Positions 11,562 to 23,006 of a DNA stretch of 37,358 nt are shown one piece after another. Each line of letters opens with the position of its first letter. Position 1 is the stretch's first letter. Under the pieces are notes generated by a model that was not told the origin of the DNA, searched no databases, and worked only from the letters and a program-made list of their open reading frames with translations. Made by a program: the position numbers and the translations under genes. This DNA is from Porphyra umbilicalis (lineage: Eukaryota > Rhodophyta > Bangiophyceae > Bangiales > Bangiaceae), in the NCBI GenBank assembly GCA_002049455.2, contig KV919260.1, forward strand, positions 1-37,358, read 5' to 3'.

Positions 11562-12399
11562 CGTGGTCGGGGGCACGCTCGACTTTCCGGCAACGCCCGT
11601 GACGCTCCTCGACGCGGCATCGGCGCCCGCCGTGGCGGTGGTGGCGGCCTTGCGCCTCCCCGCCGGCGCGTCGGTTGTGGACGTGGCGCGGAGCACCTAC
11701 GACGCGGTCGTGGTCGTTGCCGACGCTGCGACGGTGGCGGGGGCCGCGCCAGACATGGCCGCGTTGGGGGGCCTGGCGCTGTGGCGGGGGATCATTTTGA
11801 CGGCGGCGGGGGGGGGGGCGCACCTGCGGGGGGGGGGGGGGGGGGGGACGTCGACTTTTGTTCCCGCTTCTTTGCGCCGGCGGTGGGCATCCCGGAAGAC
11901 CCGGTGACGGTGCGCTGCGTGGGCGCTGCTGGCGGGGGGGAGTGGTCGCGGGGGGGGGGGAGCCGCTGCTGCGTCTTGAAGAGGGGGCGCTGCGTCCCGT
12001 CGGGGCCGAGGTGCGGCCGGTTCTGCAATCTGCGTTTCTTGCGTGTACTGACGCCCGTCGGCGTGTGTGGTTCTTTGTCGGGCTGGTGCCGTGCCGCTCC
12101 TCTTTGGCATGCGCCTTTGTCGTTTCATGGGCGTGCTGGACCCGTCTGCTCCCCCCCCCCCCGCTCCCCTGCGTGCGCTCTCTCGACCCGGCGGGTGCGG
12201 CCCACAGGGCAGCGCCCACTGCGCGCTCGGCCCCTACTGGGCGTCACGCACGGGCAAGGCGGAGTTCAAGGCGGCGCAGCTGTCGCGCCGCGGCGGCATC
12301 GTCAACGTGACGGTGCGGGGGGACGGGCGGGTCGGCTTGGGTGGGAGTGCCCGCGTCTCTGTGCGGGGCACGCTCGACCGGTGGGAGGCGCCGGCGTGA
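10994..12399 (+). CDS. PhzF-family enzyme (isomerase/epimerase fold), one intron
   Basis: The motif order is that of the PhzF family (diaminopimelate-epimerase-like fold): VRGVAHSGNPAAVVL, MQAVAAELALSETAFL with the family's catalytic Glu, IRWFTPTAEVALCGHATLAA, then DFCSRFFAPAVGIPEDPVT and GSAHCALGPYW, and finally AAQLSRRGGIVNV. Exon 1 is 10994-11909 and exon 2 is 12208-12399 (TGA). The splice restores EDPVT/GSAHCALGPYW exactly. Two frame changes are needed inside homopolymers: one C-run near 11010-11023, joining ATG 10994 (MASAG) to the family core, and one G-run at about 11830-11848. Two poly-Gly insertions encoded by GGC repeats separate the conserved blocks, which is unusual for the family. 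The substrate cannot be predicted; eukaryotic members are poorly characterised. The start is uncertain because it relies on the first break. Confidence 0.85.
11209..11304 (+). repeat. GGC trinucleotide repeat coding poly-Gly
   Basis: About 95 bp of GGC/GGT repeats inside the PhzF reading frame, between the SETAF motif and the RWFTPT motif. It adds roughly 30 Gly residues at what should be a short loop. Confidence 0.9.
11489..11561 (+). repeat. Second GGC repeat coding poly-Gly
   Basis: About 70 bp of GGC/GGT repeats in the PhzF frame, encoding roughly 24 Gly between the GELGVVLPPRG and AVVGGTLDFPA segments. Confidence 0.9.
11910..12207 (+). other. Intron of the PhzF-family gene
   Basis: This 298-bp GT-AG intron has donor GTGACG/GTGCGC and acceptor GCCCACAG/GGCAGC. 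Its removal rebuilds the invariant PhzF string EDPVTGSAHCALGPYW with no phase change, which fixes both ends. It shows that the host splices introns. Confidence 0.88.
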
Positions 12400-13915
12400 C
12401 GGGGCGGGGGGGGGGAGGTGGGTGGATTTGTTTTTCTTTCCTTTGCCGATGCCGGGCGCGCTCGGGCGGAAAACAGGTTCTGAGGCCCGACTCGGGGAGT
12501 CCAGACGGTCGGCGTCGACCCGTCGTCCGGTCGGGCACCCCCACCGCGGGGCAGCGCCGGTGGCGTTGTCACCGCCGCCGCCGCCGCCGCCGCTGTCGCC
12601 GCCCCGGGGCGGCTGTGGGCCCACAGGGCCCTGTGGGGGTCTTGGCGGCCGCCTGTCGAGCGTTGCTCCTTGGCCGCCGCCCGTCGGCGCTCACGGTCGG
12701 TTGCGTCCCCCCCCGTGCCGACGTTTTTGTTTTTCAGCGTTTTGTGTGGCGAGCGTGCGGTCGGGACGCGGGGGCCTGCGCAACGGCCGGTGGTGTCTCC
12801 GACGCTGGTGCGGCCGGGTGCGGCGCGCGCGGTCGCGTGTCGCCCGTCTGCCACTCTGGCATGCCTCGTACACGGCCGCCGCGGCGACGGCATCCACGAG
12901 CCGGGGGGGGCGACGCGCGCGCGCCCATCTGCGCGTCTGTGCGGCGCGTGGCCCCCGCAGGTGCCGTCGACCACGGGCAAGGTGGGCGGTGCTGTTACCC
13001 GCACGTGTTGTTTTTTTCTGTTTCTTGGGGAGTTATGGGGAACACGGGCGACGGCTGATGGGGATGGGCGCCTTGGGAGTGTCGGCGGCGGTTGGGTGTC
13101 GGCGGCGGCCCTGGAGGCTGTGGGGGGGCGGCAACGGCGGCCATGTTCCCGGCGCCCGGCCCACGGCCGCGTGTCGGTCCTGGGCGGCCGCCGCCGCACA
13201 GCGGGGTGGCCCGGTCGGCCCTCTGCCCGCGAGGGCCGACCGAGCGGGCCGGGGGCGGGGACGCGCCGCGTCGTGCTGCCGGGTGCCCCCTCTCCCGCCA
13301 GGGACGGGACAGGGGCCGTGCCGCCGCGCCCGGCGACCCACCGCCCGCGACCGGCGGCGGTCGCCCCCATCTGACACAGAGGCGGCTGGGCCGCAGCGGC
13401 GGCGGTGGTCGGCGCCAGGGCTCGCGGCGCGCCGGCCGCCATGGACCCACCGTCCACGTGGCCGCCGTGGCGCTCCCGACCACGGCCCGGAACGGGTGTC
13501 ACGCGGGACGTGACGCCGCGGCCGCCGCCAAGGCCCACCATCAGCGGGGATTGGGTGGCACGGACACGGTCAGTGATTGCCGTCTTGGCGGTTCCGCGTC
13601 GTGGACCCCCGCGCGGCGGCTGACAGAATCCAGGCGCCAGCCGCGCGGGACGGAGGGAGCGGCGCGCGCCGCCGCCCCTCGGCGCCCCCGCCGCCCGACA
13701 GCCGAGGCCGGTCGCCGCGGTCCGCGCCCGGCGCGGTGCCCGCGGGCCCCGGCCGGGGGGTGCAGCGTCTCCGTGCCCGCCCCCACGGGGGAGGAACGCC
13801 CCGCGGCGCGTCGAGCACCACGCCGCGTGGCCGCCGACGGCCGCCGCGGCCGCCGGGGGCGACGCGCGTGCGCCGCGGCGCGCCGCGCAACCGCCGCGCC
13901 GCCAACGGCCGCCGG
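12400..13915. other. Gene-less stretch between the PhzF gene and the polymerase-eta pseudogene
   Basis: GC-rich with several short T-rich patches (near 12425, 12725 and 13008) that could be 3' untranslated or intronic polypyrimidine. Long frames exist on both strands, but none reads as a protein family. Confidence 0.45.
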
Positions 13916-13917
13916 CC

Positions 13918-14839
13918 CGGTGCCTTTGCTTGCCTCAACCCCCCCCCCCCCCCCCCCACGCGGCGCCGCCTCAGCCGCCGCCCCCGCGCGCGGGCGGGCG
14001 GCGCGGCCGCCCGCGGCCGACGAGGAAGCCGTCGAGGACGCCCCGCGACCGCCGCACCGCGCGGTCGGGCGCCGCGCCAACGGCCGCCAGGCGCCGCGCC
14101 AGCCGCGCGTCGGCCGCCCCTTGGCGTGCCCGCCCCGCCGCGGTGGGCGGGGGAGGGGTGCGCCGCCGGGCAGAGGGTGCCCGCCCGCCGTCGGGCGTCA
14201 CCGCCAAAGCCGCCGCCGCCACAGGCGCCGACAACGGTGCGTCGCGGGGCGGCGGCGGCGGCAGCGGCAGCGGCAGCGGCGGGAGCGGCGGCGGCAGCGA
14301 CGGCGCGCCTCCGCCGTCGCCCGCGGCTGCCCCCCCCCCGCCACGCCGCCCCGCCGACGGCGCCGCCGGTGCGGCCGGCGGCGGCAGAGGCGGGGGCCGC
14401 CGCGGCCGCTTGGCGGGCGGCGGCCGCACATAGGTGTCCACGCCCCGCGGGCGGGCGATCGGCGCCGGCACCGTCGGCGCCGGCGCAACGCCCGACGCTG
14501 CCGGTGCCACCGCGGCGGCGTCGGCCGCCGAGCCGTCGCCGAGCGGCGGCGGGGGCGCCGAGGCGCCCCCGCCACCCCGCGCCGGTGGGCGCGCAAAGCA
14601 GGAGCGAATCGCCCCCCGCCCGCCGGCCACGTCGGCAAATTCCGCGCCGTCAGCGCGAAAAGGGTGACGAGCAGGTGGAGGCGCCCGCCCCCTCCCCTCC
14701 CCCTCGCCTCCGCCCCCCCCCCACCCCCCCCCCCGACGCCCCTAACGAGGCTGTCGACCAGCCGCCACGCCGCAGCCACGATGGCAGCCACTTGGCGCGG
14801 GGGTTCCTCCCCCGCCCCCCCAACGACCGCCCCCGCGCC

Positions 14840-14870
<31 letters not shown>

Positions 14871-15345
14871 TCGCCGCGGCCGCCGCCCGCCGCCGCCACC
14901 GGGTCGGCCGTCGGCGGCGGGAAGCGGCAGCACTTGGAGGCGGTGCGGGTGCTCCCCCCCCCAGGTGGCGGCACGCACGCCACGCACCAGCGACGAGGGT
15001 GACCGGTGGTGGGCGGCGCCGTCTTCCGCGACGCGGGCGGCGAGTTTGGCGGCGAGGAGGGCGAGCCACGGGCCGAGGCGCGACGCGTCGCCACCGCCCG
15101 CGGCGGTGCCGAGGTTCCTGGTGCACAGGAGGGAGGCGGGGCGGCGGCGGGGCGTTACGGGCGTCGTGTCGGCGCCGCGGAGGGTACGCCAGAGGGAGGC
15201 GGCGGCGGGCGTCGCGGCGGCCGCGTCGCCGCAGGCGCCGGCCAAGGCCGCCGCCAGCGCGGGGACGGACGGGATGTGGGCGGCGGCGGCCGTGACGGGC
15301 GGCTCGCCGTCGCCGTGCACGGCGGCCGCGCGGCCGTTTTTGTCG

Positions 15346-15411
<66 letters not shown>

Positions 15412-15510
15412 TCGTCATGGCCGTCGCGCCTGTCGGCGGCCGCCCCCCCCCCGCGCCGCCCGCGGCCGCGGCCGCCAGCGGCGCGGCGACCACCGCCGGC
15501 GCGCCGACCC
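13918..15510 (-). pseudogene. Decayed inverted copy of the DNA polymerase eta 3' half
   Basis: On the minus strand this repeats the functional gene at 22885-24508. Shared peptides include [86 protein letters not shown] and RRSRGVLDGFLVGRGRPRRP. It lacks the catalytic palm domain (HIDLDAFYAAVE and SIDEAY) entirely. It is frame-broken: once at a C-run near 14957, and once by a single-base loss where the parent reads ALTARDFVDV and the copy reads ALTARNLPTW. The latter is outside a homopolymer, so it is probably real. Conserved positions have also drifted (KNLG to RNLG). Homology continues about 50 bp past the stop, showing duplication of DNA rather than of a processed message. The copy starts within poly-C near 15510. 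Confidence 0.85.
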
Positions 15511-15691
15511 CCCCCCCCCCCCCCGCCCCCCACCCCCGTGGGTGTCGGTGGGGGAGCGGCGGCGCCCCACCCCGCCACCCCCGCCCGCCCGTCGCGCCCG
15601 CCGCCGACCGCGCGCGCACCCCCGCCGCGTGCGGCGACGGCGGCGCGGCGCCGCCGCGCGGCGGCACGACCGGGGGTCCCCCACCGCCGGC

Positions 15692-15737
<46 letters not shown>

Positions 15738-16405
15738 GGCGGCCGCCGGGCGGCGCCGCGCGCGCGGCCGCCGCACCGTCCCCGCCACTGCCGCCGCCGA
15801 CCCGCGCCGCCCCGCGGCGGCGGTCAGCGGCGGGGGGGGGGGGACCCCGCCCCGCCGCAGGCGTCTCGCCCGCCGCGTCGGCGGCGGCGGCTCGCCGGCG
15901 ACCGCCGCCGGCGGTGGGGCGGCGGCGGCGGCCGCGTCGGGCGGGCGCGGCGCGGCGGCGGCCGCGGGCGGCGGGCGCCGCCGCGGCGGCGGGCGGCGGC
16001 GGGACCGCGCGCGCCGTCACGGGCGGCGGGCGGCGGTCGGGCGCGGCCGCGGGGCGGCCCCGCCGCCGCCGCTGTTGGCGTTGCCGTTGCTGCCGGCGGG
16101 CGGCACCATGGCGACGGGGGGCGGCCGACGTGGCGGCGGGGCGGGCGCGCCCGCGCGGGGCGGCGGCGACCGCGCGCCGCCGGCCGCGGCGCGCCGCCGG
16201 ATCGAGCCGCGGCGGCGGCGGCCGCCGCGGCGGATCACGCCCCGCGCGTCTCCCCGTGTCGACGCGGGGCCGCCCGCGACGGCCGCGCCGCCGCGGCGGC
16301 CGCGACGCGCGCGCGCCGCCCGTCCCGAGTGGCGGCAGCGGTCGCCCCCCCCCCCCCCCCCGCCCCGACCCCCCCCCCCCCACCCCCTTCGCCACCCCCG
16401 TCAAG
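15511..16405. other. Gene-less stretch upstream of the PrmC-like gene
   Basis: Extremely CGG/CCG-rich with runs of C up to about 19 long. Long frames here translate to Arg/Pro/Ala/Gly mixtures with no motifs. No TATA box is visible. Confidence 0.45.
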
Positions 16406-17600
16406 ATGAGCCGCCCTGCCTTTGCCGCCCTGCCCGCTGCCGCCGCGCGCCTGCCGTTCCCCCCCCCGCCACGCCGTCGGGGCGGCCGCCACCGCCCGCA
16501 GCCGCACCGGCGGTCCCGCCGCCCGCCGCGCCGGGCGTGGCCGCGTCGGCATGTCGAGCCGGGGGTTCCCCCCCCCCCCTCCCCCCCCCCACCACCCCCC
16601 CACTGCGCCCATCACCACCCCCTCTCCACCACCATCCCCGCGTGTGCCTCGGTCACCGCCGCCGTGGCAACCGCGACGGCGCACTTTGTGGCGGCGGGCA
16701 CCCCCGAGGCGGCGCTCTCTGCCCAACACCTGGCGGCGGCGGCGTTTGGGTTTGGCGGCCACCGGGGGCGCCTCGCCGCCGCCCTCCGCGCCGAGGCGGC
16801 GGGGCGCCCCCGCGGCGGGGGGTCGGGTGGCCTCCCCCCCCCCCCCCCCGCCCCCCCCGCGGCGGCGCTCGCCGAGTACGCGCGGCTGTGTGGGCACCGC
16901 GCGGCGCGGCGGGTGCCCGTCCAGTACCTGGTCGGGGAGTGGGATTTCCACTGCCTCGACGGCCTCGCCGTCACGCCGCCGGTGCTCATCCCGCGGCCCG
17001 AAACGGAGGGCCTCGTCGACGCGGTGCTCGCGTGCCGGTCCGCGCGGGGGGGGGCGGCCCCCCGGCGCGCCTCCTCGACGTCGGCGTCGGCAGCGGCGCC
17101 ATCCTCCTCGCCCTCCTCTGCTCGTGGGCGGCCGCCCCGACGGTTGGCGTCGGCATTGACGTGTCGCCAACGGCGGTGGCGCTTGCGGGCGCCAACGCGG
17201 CGCGCTTTGGCCAAACGCCCCGCGTGCGGCTGGTGGAGGCGGGCGTGACCGCCTACGCGGCGGCCGCGCCCGCCCCCGTCGACGTCCTCGTCGCCAACCC
17301 GCCGTACATTCCGCCCGCGGACATGGCCACGCTCGCCCCCGAAGTGGCGTGGCACGAGGACCCGGCGGCGCTCGCGGGGGGGGGGGGGACGGCGCGGCGG
17401 TCGTGCGCGCCGTCTTGGCGGCCGCGCCCGCGCTCGTCGTGCCGGGGGGGGACGTGTGGATGGAGGTCGACCCGAGCCACCCGCCGCTCATCCGCGCGGC
17501 GGCGGCGGGGGGGGGGGGGGGGCTCCGCTGGGTCGCCACCCACCCCGACTTTATGGGCGTCAACCGGTTCGTGCACCTGCGCGTGGAGGGGGGAAGGTGA
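16406..17600 (+). CDS. PrmC/HemK-type protein glutamine N5-methyltransferase
   Basis: The family transfers a methyl group from S-adenosylmethionine to the Gln of the GGQ motif in peptide-chain release factors. Visible are an N-terminal helical domain ([20 protein letters not shown]), the signature [19 protein letters not shown] followed by [15 protein letters not shown], the S-adenosylmethionine loop [32 protein letters not shown], the catalytic [17 protein letters not shown] and the C-terminal [19 protein letters not shown] 16406 gives a Pro/Arg-rich leader of about 75 residues that could be an organelle-targeting peptide; the length before the core fits a plastid or mitochondrial enzyme. 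Two frame changes sit in poly-G runs near 17046-17054 and 17377-17388. The stop is TGA 17598-17600. It is convergent with the riboflavin synthase gene. A second methyltransferase function cannot be excluded, but NPPY with the IPRPETE motif is diagnostic of PrmC/HemK. Confidence 0.88.
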
Positions 17601-17998
17601 GGGGGGGGGGGGGTGGGGGGGGGCGCCACGCTGTGGGGTGCACGCAAGCAACACCCAACACGGGGTGTGCGCGCGTGACGGGTGGGGGCGGCTGCTGTTG
17701 CTCCCCGCCGCGGCGGTCGCCCACGTCGTGACGCCGCGCCCCCTTTGGACGGTGGGCGCTCCCTAGTCGCAGTAAACTCAACCGACCGCTCCCCAAACCG
17801 CGCCCCGAGGAGCCCACACGCGCGCCCTCTCCAGTTTCGCACCCCGCTCGCCACCGCCACCCGCGGCGCACACCCCACGCCGCCGCCACCACCCGCTCCG
17901 CTGCGCGCATGACCCCCTCAGTGCCGTGGCCGCAAGCCGGCACCCCCCCTCGCGCCCCCCTCCTCACGCCCCCACCCCCCCCCCCCCCCCCCCACCGC
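17601..17998. other. Convergent intergenic region
   Basis: About 400 bp between the ends of the PrmC-like gene (plus) and the riboflavin synthase gene (minus), so it must hold both 3' untranslated regions. It contains G-runs near 17601-17620 and a C-run of about 18 at 17974-17992. No AATAAA is seen. Confidence 0.55.
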
Positions 17999-18858
17999 TC
18001 ACGCCGTGGCAGCGTCGGCTTCGGCGAGCCGCTCCGCCACAATCTTCTCAATGTACTTGCCCGTGATGTCGACTTCCACATTGACGCGGTCGCCCGCCCG
18101 CTTGGCCGCGAGCGCCACGTGCGCCTGCGTGTAGGGGATCATCATAAAGGAAAATCCGGCGTCGGTCACGTCGACGACCGTCAAGCTCGTCCCGTCAATG
18201 GCGACGTAGCCCTTGCGCACGACGTACTTCATGAGGCGCCGCTCGAGGGCAACGACAAAGACGAGCGCGTCCGCGTCGGGGGTGACAGACGTGAGCGTCC
18301 CCGCCGCGTCGACGTGGCCTTGGACGACGTGGCCGCCAAAGCGGCCGGCCGCCGACAAGCTCCGCTCCAGGTTGACCCCGTCGCCGACGGCCAAGTCGCC
18401 GAGCGCGGTACACCGCAGCGTCTCGGCGGCGAGCCCAAACGCCACGTCGACGGCGCCGACGGCGCCGCCGCCGCCGCCGCCGTCGCCGCCCACGGGCGTC
18501 GTCGCCGTGGCGGTCAAGCACACGCCATTGACGGCGACGCTGTCGCCGAGCGCGACGCCGTCCGCCGCCACCGTGGCGCGCACGACGAGCGTGCAGCCGC
18601 CGCCCGACGTGGCAATGTCCTCGTTGGTGAGGGAGACGACTTTGCCGACTTCCTCGACAATGCCGGTAAAGACGGCGGTGGGGGGGGGGGGCGGGGGGTG
18701 CCGGGGGGGGGGGGACCCCGCCGCGTGCCGCCCCGCCGCGCGGAGCGGGCGGCGGCGGCGCGCGGGTGGGCGCCGCCGGGGCGGCCGCAGAAAAAGGAGG
18801 AGGCGGTGAGCGCCGTGGCCGCGGTCAGGACGCCGGCGGCGGGGGGGATAAAGGCCAT
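17999..18858 (-). CDS. Riboflavin synthase (alpha-type, two lumazine-binding domains)
   Basis: It dismutates two 6,7-dimethyl-8-ribityllumazine molecules into riboflavin and a pyrimidine, the last step of vitamin B2 synthesis. Domain 1 begins VFTGIVEEVGKVVSL and continues to GDSVAVNGVCLTATA. Domain 2 runs from LERSLSAAGRFGGHVVQGHV through LMKYVVRKGYVAIDGTSLT to RVNVEVDITGKYIEKIV. A Gly-rich insert (GGDGGGGGG) interrupts domain 1 just after the NGVCLT motif. ATG 18858 opens a leader (MAFIPPAAGVLTAATALTAS) rich in Ala, Ser and Thr and poor in acidic residues, consistent with plastid targeting. The leader is in a different frame from the core; the switch lies in the G/C runs at about 18681-18716. 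The stop is TGA at 17999. The core enzyme assignment is essentially certain; the start is less so. Confidence 0.92.
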
Positions 18859-19070
18859 GGTGCACCGCACAGGGGGCCGGCGGGGAGGGCACGGGGGCGG
18901 CCACAGCGCCGCGCGGGCAATGCGCGGCGCGAGCACGGCGGATCCGTCTTCCACGGGCGGCCGCGGGCACCACCGCCCATGCACCACGGGGCGGCGCGTG
19001 GAATCGGGCGACAATTTTCCGCGGCAACTCCAGCGCCCACCGACTCGGTCGAACAGTCTATGCAGATTTG

Positions 19071-19882
19071 TTAGCGTTTGGTTTGGTTTGCCAAACATGA
19101 ACGGAATTCAACCTGATTCACTTGAACGCTGGAGCGTTCAGGTTGAACGCAACACGTCAAAGGGCGTACTTGTTCCGCGTAATACTTAGTGTGCCACGTT
19201 TAATGTAGTTGAGATTGTGCTTAAGGAAGTCTGGTTGTCTGACTCGAGCTCCATCGAGCTTGAGTCGCCAAGCCGATGTAGCGTGTGCATAGCAGGCCTG
19301 CTGCAGTCCCGGCGACAGAGCCCTGCTTGTCTGCCCCACCACCGCGACACAATCCAAACGACTGGTACGAGTCGACACAGGGGCGACGACGTTGACAACC
19401 ACCTGGGCCTACGCGCAGAAACGGAGACGGGGGGACCAAACAGAAAGGACCAAACACCGAAACGTGTAGACGGGGCGTTGAGGGCGAGTAGATGCCCCGT
19501 TGTCTGAGGAGCAGCTTGCTGCACTCCACGCGATCCTGGGTGCGACCACGACCCATCCATCCTCCAGCCAAGAAGGCTATGATTCTCGCACACGTTGACA
19601 GCAGATGAATCGATCTACGTACTCCGCGCTTAGGGTGCTACACAGCCGATTTGCAACAGTTGACATGAAGGAGGGTCTGGGAGCAGAACTCTCAGCGCGA
19701 CTGACCTGCAGGGGATATGTCAACGAGGCAGACAGAGCGGCCGCACAGCGCCGAACCACCTGGCTGATCAATTTGAAGAGGTCAACGAAAGCTCCTGTCT
19801 GCCCGGGCAATTAATCAGAAATACAACCAAGTCGTTTGTCGTTTGGTTTGGTTCGTTTCTTGAAATCAACCTGATTCATCGA
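19071..19882. repeat. AT-richer segment bounded by direct repeats
   Basis: Two copies of CGTTTGGTTTGGTT followed within about 35 bp by CAACCTGATTCA lie at 19075-19120 and 19840-19878, some 760 bp apart. The first copy continues into an inverted repeat (TGAACGCT GG AGCGTTCA, 19123-19140) nested in a longer TTCAACCTGA/TCAGGTTGAA pair. ORFs in the interior are under 140 residues and unrecognised. The arrangement fits a short element with direct terminal repeats, but target-site duplications were not found. Confidence 0.45.
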
Positions 19883-21075
19883 ACCATCTGTAGATTCCCC
19901 TGGCCTTTAGGACAGGGTACTATCCAACATGCGCATAGGGGCCCCCATTCTAATTTTTTTCCGAGCTAGTGCACGTTGCGGGAGTACTTGCGAAAAAGCG
20001 GGGTGCACGCGGAGAGACCTCGTACAGCTCGGGCGGACGTCGCCGTACGTTGAGTCCGACTTGGTTAGAAGCGTCAACTTGCACACTATCCGTACATGTA
20101 TTTTTGCACGATGGCCGTACGTTGGGCGTTAGTGAGGTCCAACCATGTAGAAAGAGAGTTTTTTTCTCGTTCAGATGGCTTGAAACGGGGGGTCTGTGCT
20201 TCAGACGAGCTGGAAACGAGGATGCGTGCTGCATATGACCGCGTCGGGTGAGGAATTGAAGACATAATTGGTGAAACATGCCCCTGAGATGCTCTGGACG
20301 GTGTTTTTGTTCTTCAAAATTTTGAACGCGCAGGAGAGGGCCAAGATCGGGGACGGCCGAGAGTCGTGGAATGTGGTGTGACCGTGGCGCGCAGTGACTG
20401 AAGCGGGCAGTCGCGAGTGGCGTGACGCAGCTGCCCGCGTGGTTCTGTGCGCGGACCTGTGACGAGGAGAGGGCGGCGTCGTGCGTGTGGCCCGTGCGAG
20501 GGGGTGGTGGTGTCGCGGTGGCGGATCCGGCCGTGCGGGATGTCGCACAACTGACCGCGCGGTACGTCGTGGGGGGAGGAGAACGGACAGGGGGGTACGT
20601 TCGGGGGGCTGTGGAGGGGTTGAGGGGCCGTGGGGCTGGAGGGGGGGAGGGGTGAAGATGCCGCTGGCTAGCCGGTGGCAGCCCCTACGGCGGCGGCGGC
20701 GGACCCTGCGCCCGCGCCCCCTGCTGCGATAGGCTTGCTACTGGCAACAAGCCTAGCCATCATGGACGAGGGGTCGGAGTGGCGTGGCGTTTGCCCCAGG
20801 GGGCGGGTGGACTGCGCGGTAGCGGCGGCGGAGGCGGACGTGGGTGTGAGGCCGGTGGGCTGGGGGGGGTGAGGCTGTCGGCGAGCCGTGCGTGGCTTGG
20901 GACTGTCGCAAGCACGGCGTCGCCTGGGTGGGGGGCCGGCGCGCTCCGGGGCGGACGGCTCTGGCGCGCGCGCCTGCCCGTGGACGCCCGCAATGACATA
21001 AAAATAAAAACCAATGCAGTGCATGAAAAATATAACCACGTGCCAAGTGAAGCGCGACGCGGCATGCTTCAAGTC
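19883..21075. other. Intergenic region upstream of DNA polymerase eta
   Basis: It is AT-richer to about 20350, then GC-rich, then AT-rich again from 20995. A CCGTACGTTG motif occurs twice, near 20042 and 20109. Short ORFs look non-coding. It separates the divergent riboflavin synthase and polymerase genes. Confidence 0.45.
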
Positions 21076-21085
21076 TATATAAATA
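21076..21085 (+). promoter_or_regulatory. Candidate TATA box for the DNA polymerase eta gene
   Basis: TATATAAATA stands in a local AT-rich patch (20995-21090) inside otherwise GC-rich DNA, about 520 bp upstream of ATG 21607. The orientation suits transcription into the polymerase gene. The distance implies a long 5' untranslated region or an upstream intron, so this is suggestive only. Confidence 0.35.
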
Positions 21086-21606
21086 ATGCTCCAGAACTTA
21101 CTCGTATAGATTGTCTTCGATCACAGCACAACTCCAGGCCAGGGTGTTTTCGCGTACGCGCTTTCAGTCAACATGAACTTACAACCCTGAGTCTGTGCAA
21201 CGGGGTGGCGGACCGCCAGCGTCCCGCCAAAAACCAAACGACTGGGGCGTGGCCCGCGCGCCGCCCGACCTCCCTCGTGCGCCGCGCGTCCCGCCACGCT
21301 CCGACGCGGCGCGGCGGCAGCAGCGTGCCCCCGCCGCGCCGCGCCGACGCGCGTCGACGGCGGCGCCTCCCCGGCCGTCCCCCCCCCTCCTCGGCAGCGT
21401 CCCCCTCCCGCCGCCCCCCCTCGACGTCCGTGTGGGCGCTTGCGCACCCCGTCGCAACCACCCCTCGGCGACGACGGCGCGCCGCCGGTGCGGGGCGCGG
21501 ACGCCGACCGCGCCGCCGCCCGGCGGTCAGCCCGGCGGCGGCGCGCGGCGTCGCGGCAGCCCCCCCCCCTTCCCCCCCCCCCCCCCCCCCCCCCCAACCG
21601 GCGGTG

Positions 21607-22047
21607 ATGCTCCCCCGGCCCCCCCCCCCCTCCCCCCCGGGGACCCCCCCCCCCCCCGACGACACGCGCGTCATCCTCCACATTGACCTCGACGCCTTTT
21701 ACGCGGCCGTTGAGGGGGTCCGCCTCGGCCTCCCCGCCGCCACCCCCCTCGCCGTCCGCCAGTGGCAGTCGGTCATTGCGGTCAATTACGCGGCGCGGGC
21801 GGCGGGCGTCGGCCGCCACGACAGCGTCGACGAGGTGCGCCGCAAGTGCCCGCCGGTCGTCCTCGTGCACGTCGAGACGCTCGCGCTGCCGGGGGGGGGG
21901 GGGGGGGGAGGGGGGGGGGGGGGGCCCTCGCGGGGGGGGGGGGGGGGGGCGCCGCCGCCGGCGCCGCCGCCGCCGGGGTCGACACCCGCCGCCGCTGCGG
22001 CAGATGTTGCTCGCAGCGACGGCGGCGCGGCGGCGGCGGCGGCGGCG

Positions 22048-22079
<32 letters not shown>

Positions 22080-22973
22080 CACTGCCGGCACGACTGCCGG
22101 CGTCGCCGGCACGGCGGTTGCGGCGTCCCCCGGTGGCACGGTCCCCCCCCCCCGCCCCCCACCCCCCCCTCCCCTCCCAAGCCACCTCCAAGGTGACCCT
22201 CCGCCGCTACCGCGCCGCCTCGGCGGCGGTCATGGCCGTCCTTGCCGCCGGGGCGCGGGGGTGCCCCCTGGAACGCGCGAGCATTGACGAAGCGTACATT
22301 GAAGTGACCGCCGCCGTCGCTGCCGCGCTGCGCCCGCGGCGGCGGGGGCGGGCGCGGCCCGGCGGGCACGCGTCAGACGGCAGCAGCGACGGCGGCGAGA
22401 GCGACAGCGGCGGCGACGGCAGCAGCAGCAGCGACGACGCGGCGGCGGGGGCGGCGGGGGCGGCGGGGGCGGTGCTCCCCCTCCCCCCGGCACGCACGTC
22501 GTGTCGGGCGTCGCCCCCCCCCCCGCGAGCGGCACCCTCCACGCGGGGTCCGCCGGGGACGTGCGCCTCGCCGCCGGCGCGCGGGTGGCGCGGCGCCTCC
22601 TCGACGCGCTCGCCGCGGCGACGGGCTACACGGCGACGGCGGGGGTGGCGCACACGCGGGCGCTCGCCAAACTCGCGTCGTCGTCGCACAAGCCGGCGGG
22701 GCTGGCGGTCGTGCCCCGACGCGCGGTGGGGGGGCTCCTCGCACGCACGCCGCTCACCAAGCTGTGGTGCTTGGGGGGGAAGGGCGGGCAGGCCGTCGTT
22801 GCTGCCGTGCGCGCCGCCGAGGCGGCGGCGGCGGGGGGGGGGGGGGGGGGGGGGGGGTTGGGGGGGCGGCGGGGGGGGGCAATGCCGCCGCCGGCGGTGG
22901 TTGCCGCGCCGCTGGTGGCCGCGGCGGCGGGCGGCGCGGGGGGGGCGGCGGCCGCCGACAGCCGCGACGGCCA

Positions 22974-23006
<33 letters not shown>

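Noticed and set aside
10681..12219. 512-codon ORF on the minus strand across the PhzF gene
   Set aside because: It is the antisense shadow of the PhzF exons and GGC repeats; the plus strand carries the family motifs.
15155..15667. 170-codon minus-strand ORF in the duplicated region
   Set aside because: It is an alternate frame of the polymerase eta pseudogene.
20668..21072. Minus-strand ORF with a signal-peptide-like start
   Set aside because: It starts at TTG with no ATG, and the hydrophobic part is a translation of the AT-rich promoter patch of polymerase eta.
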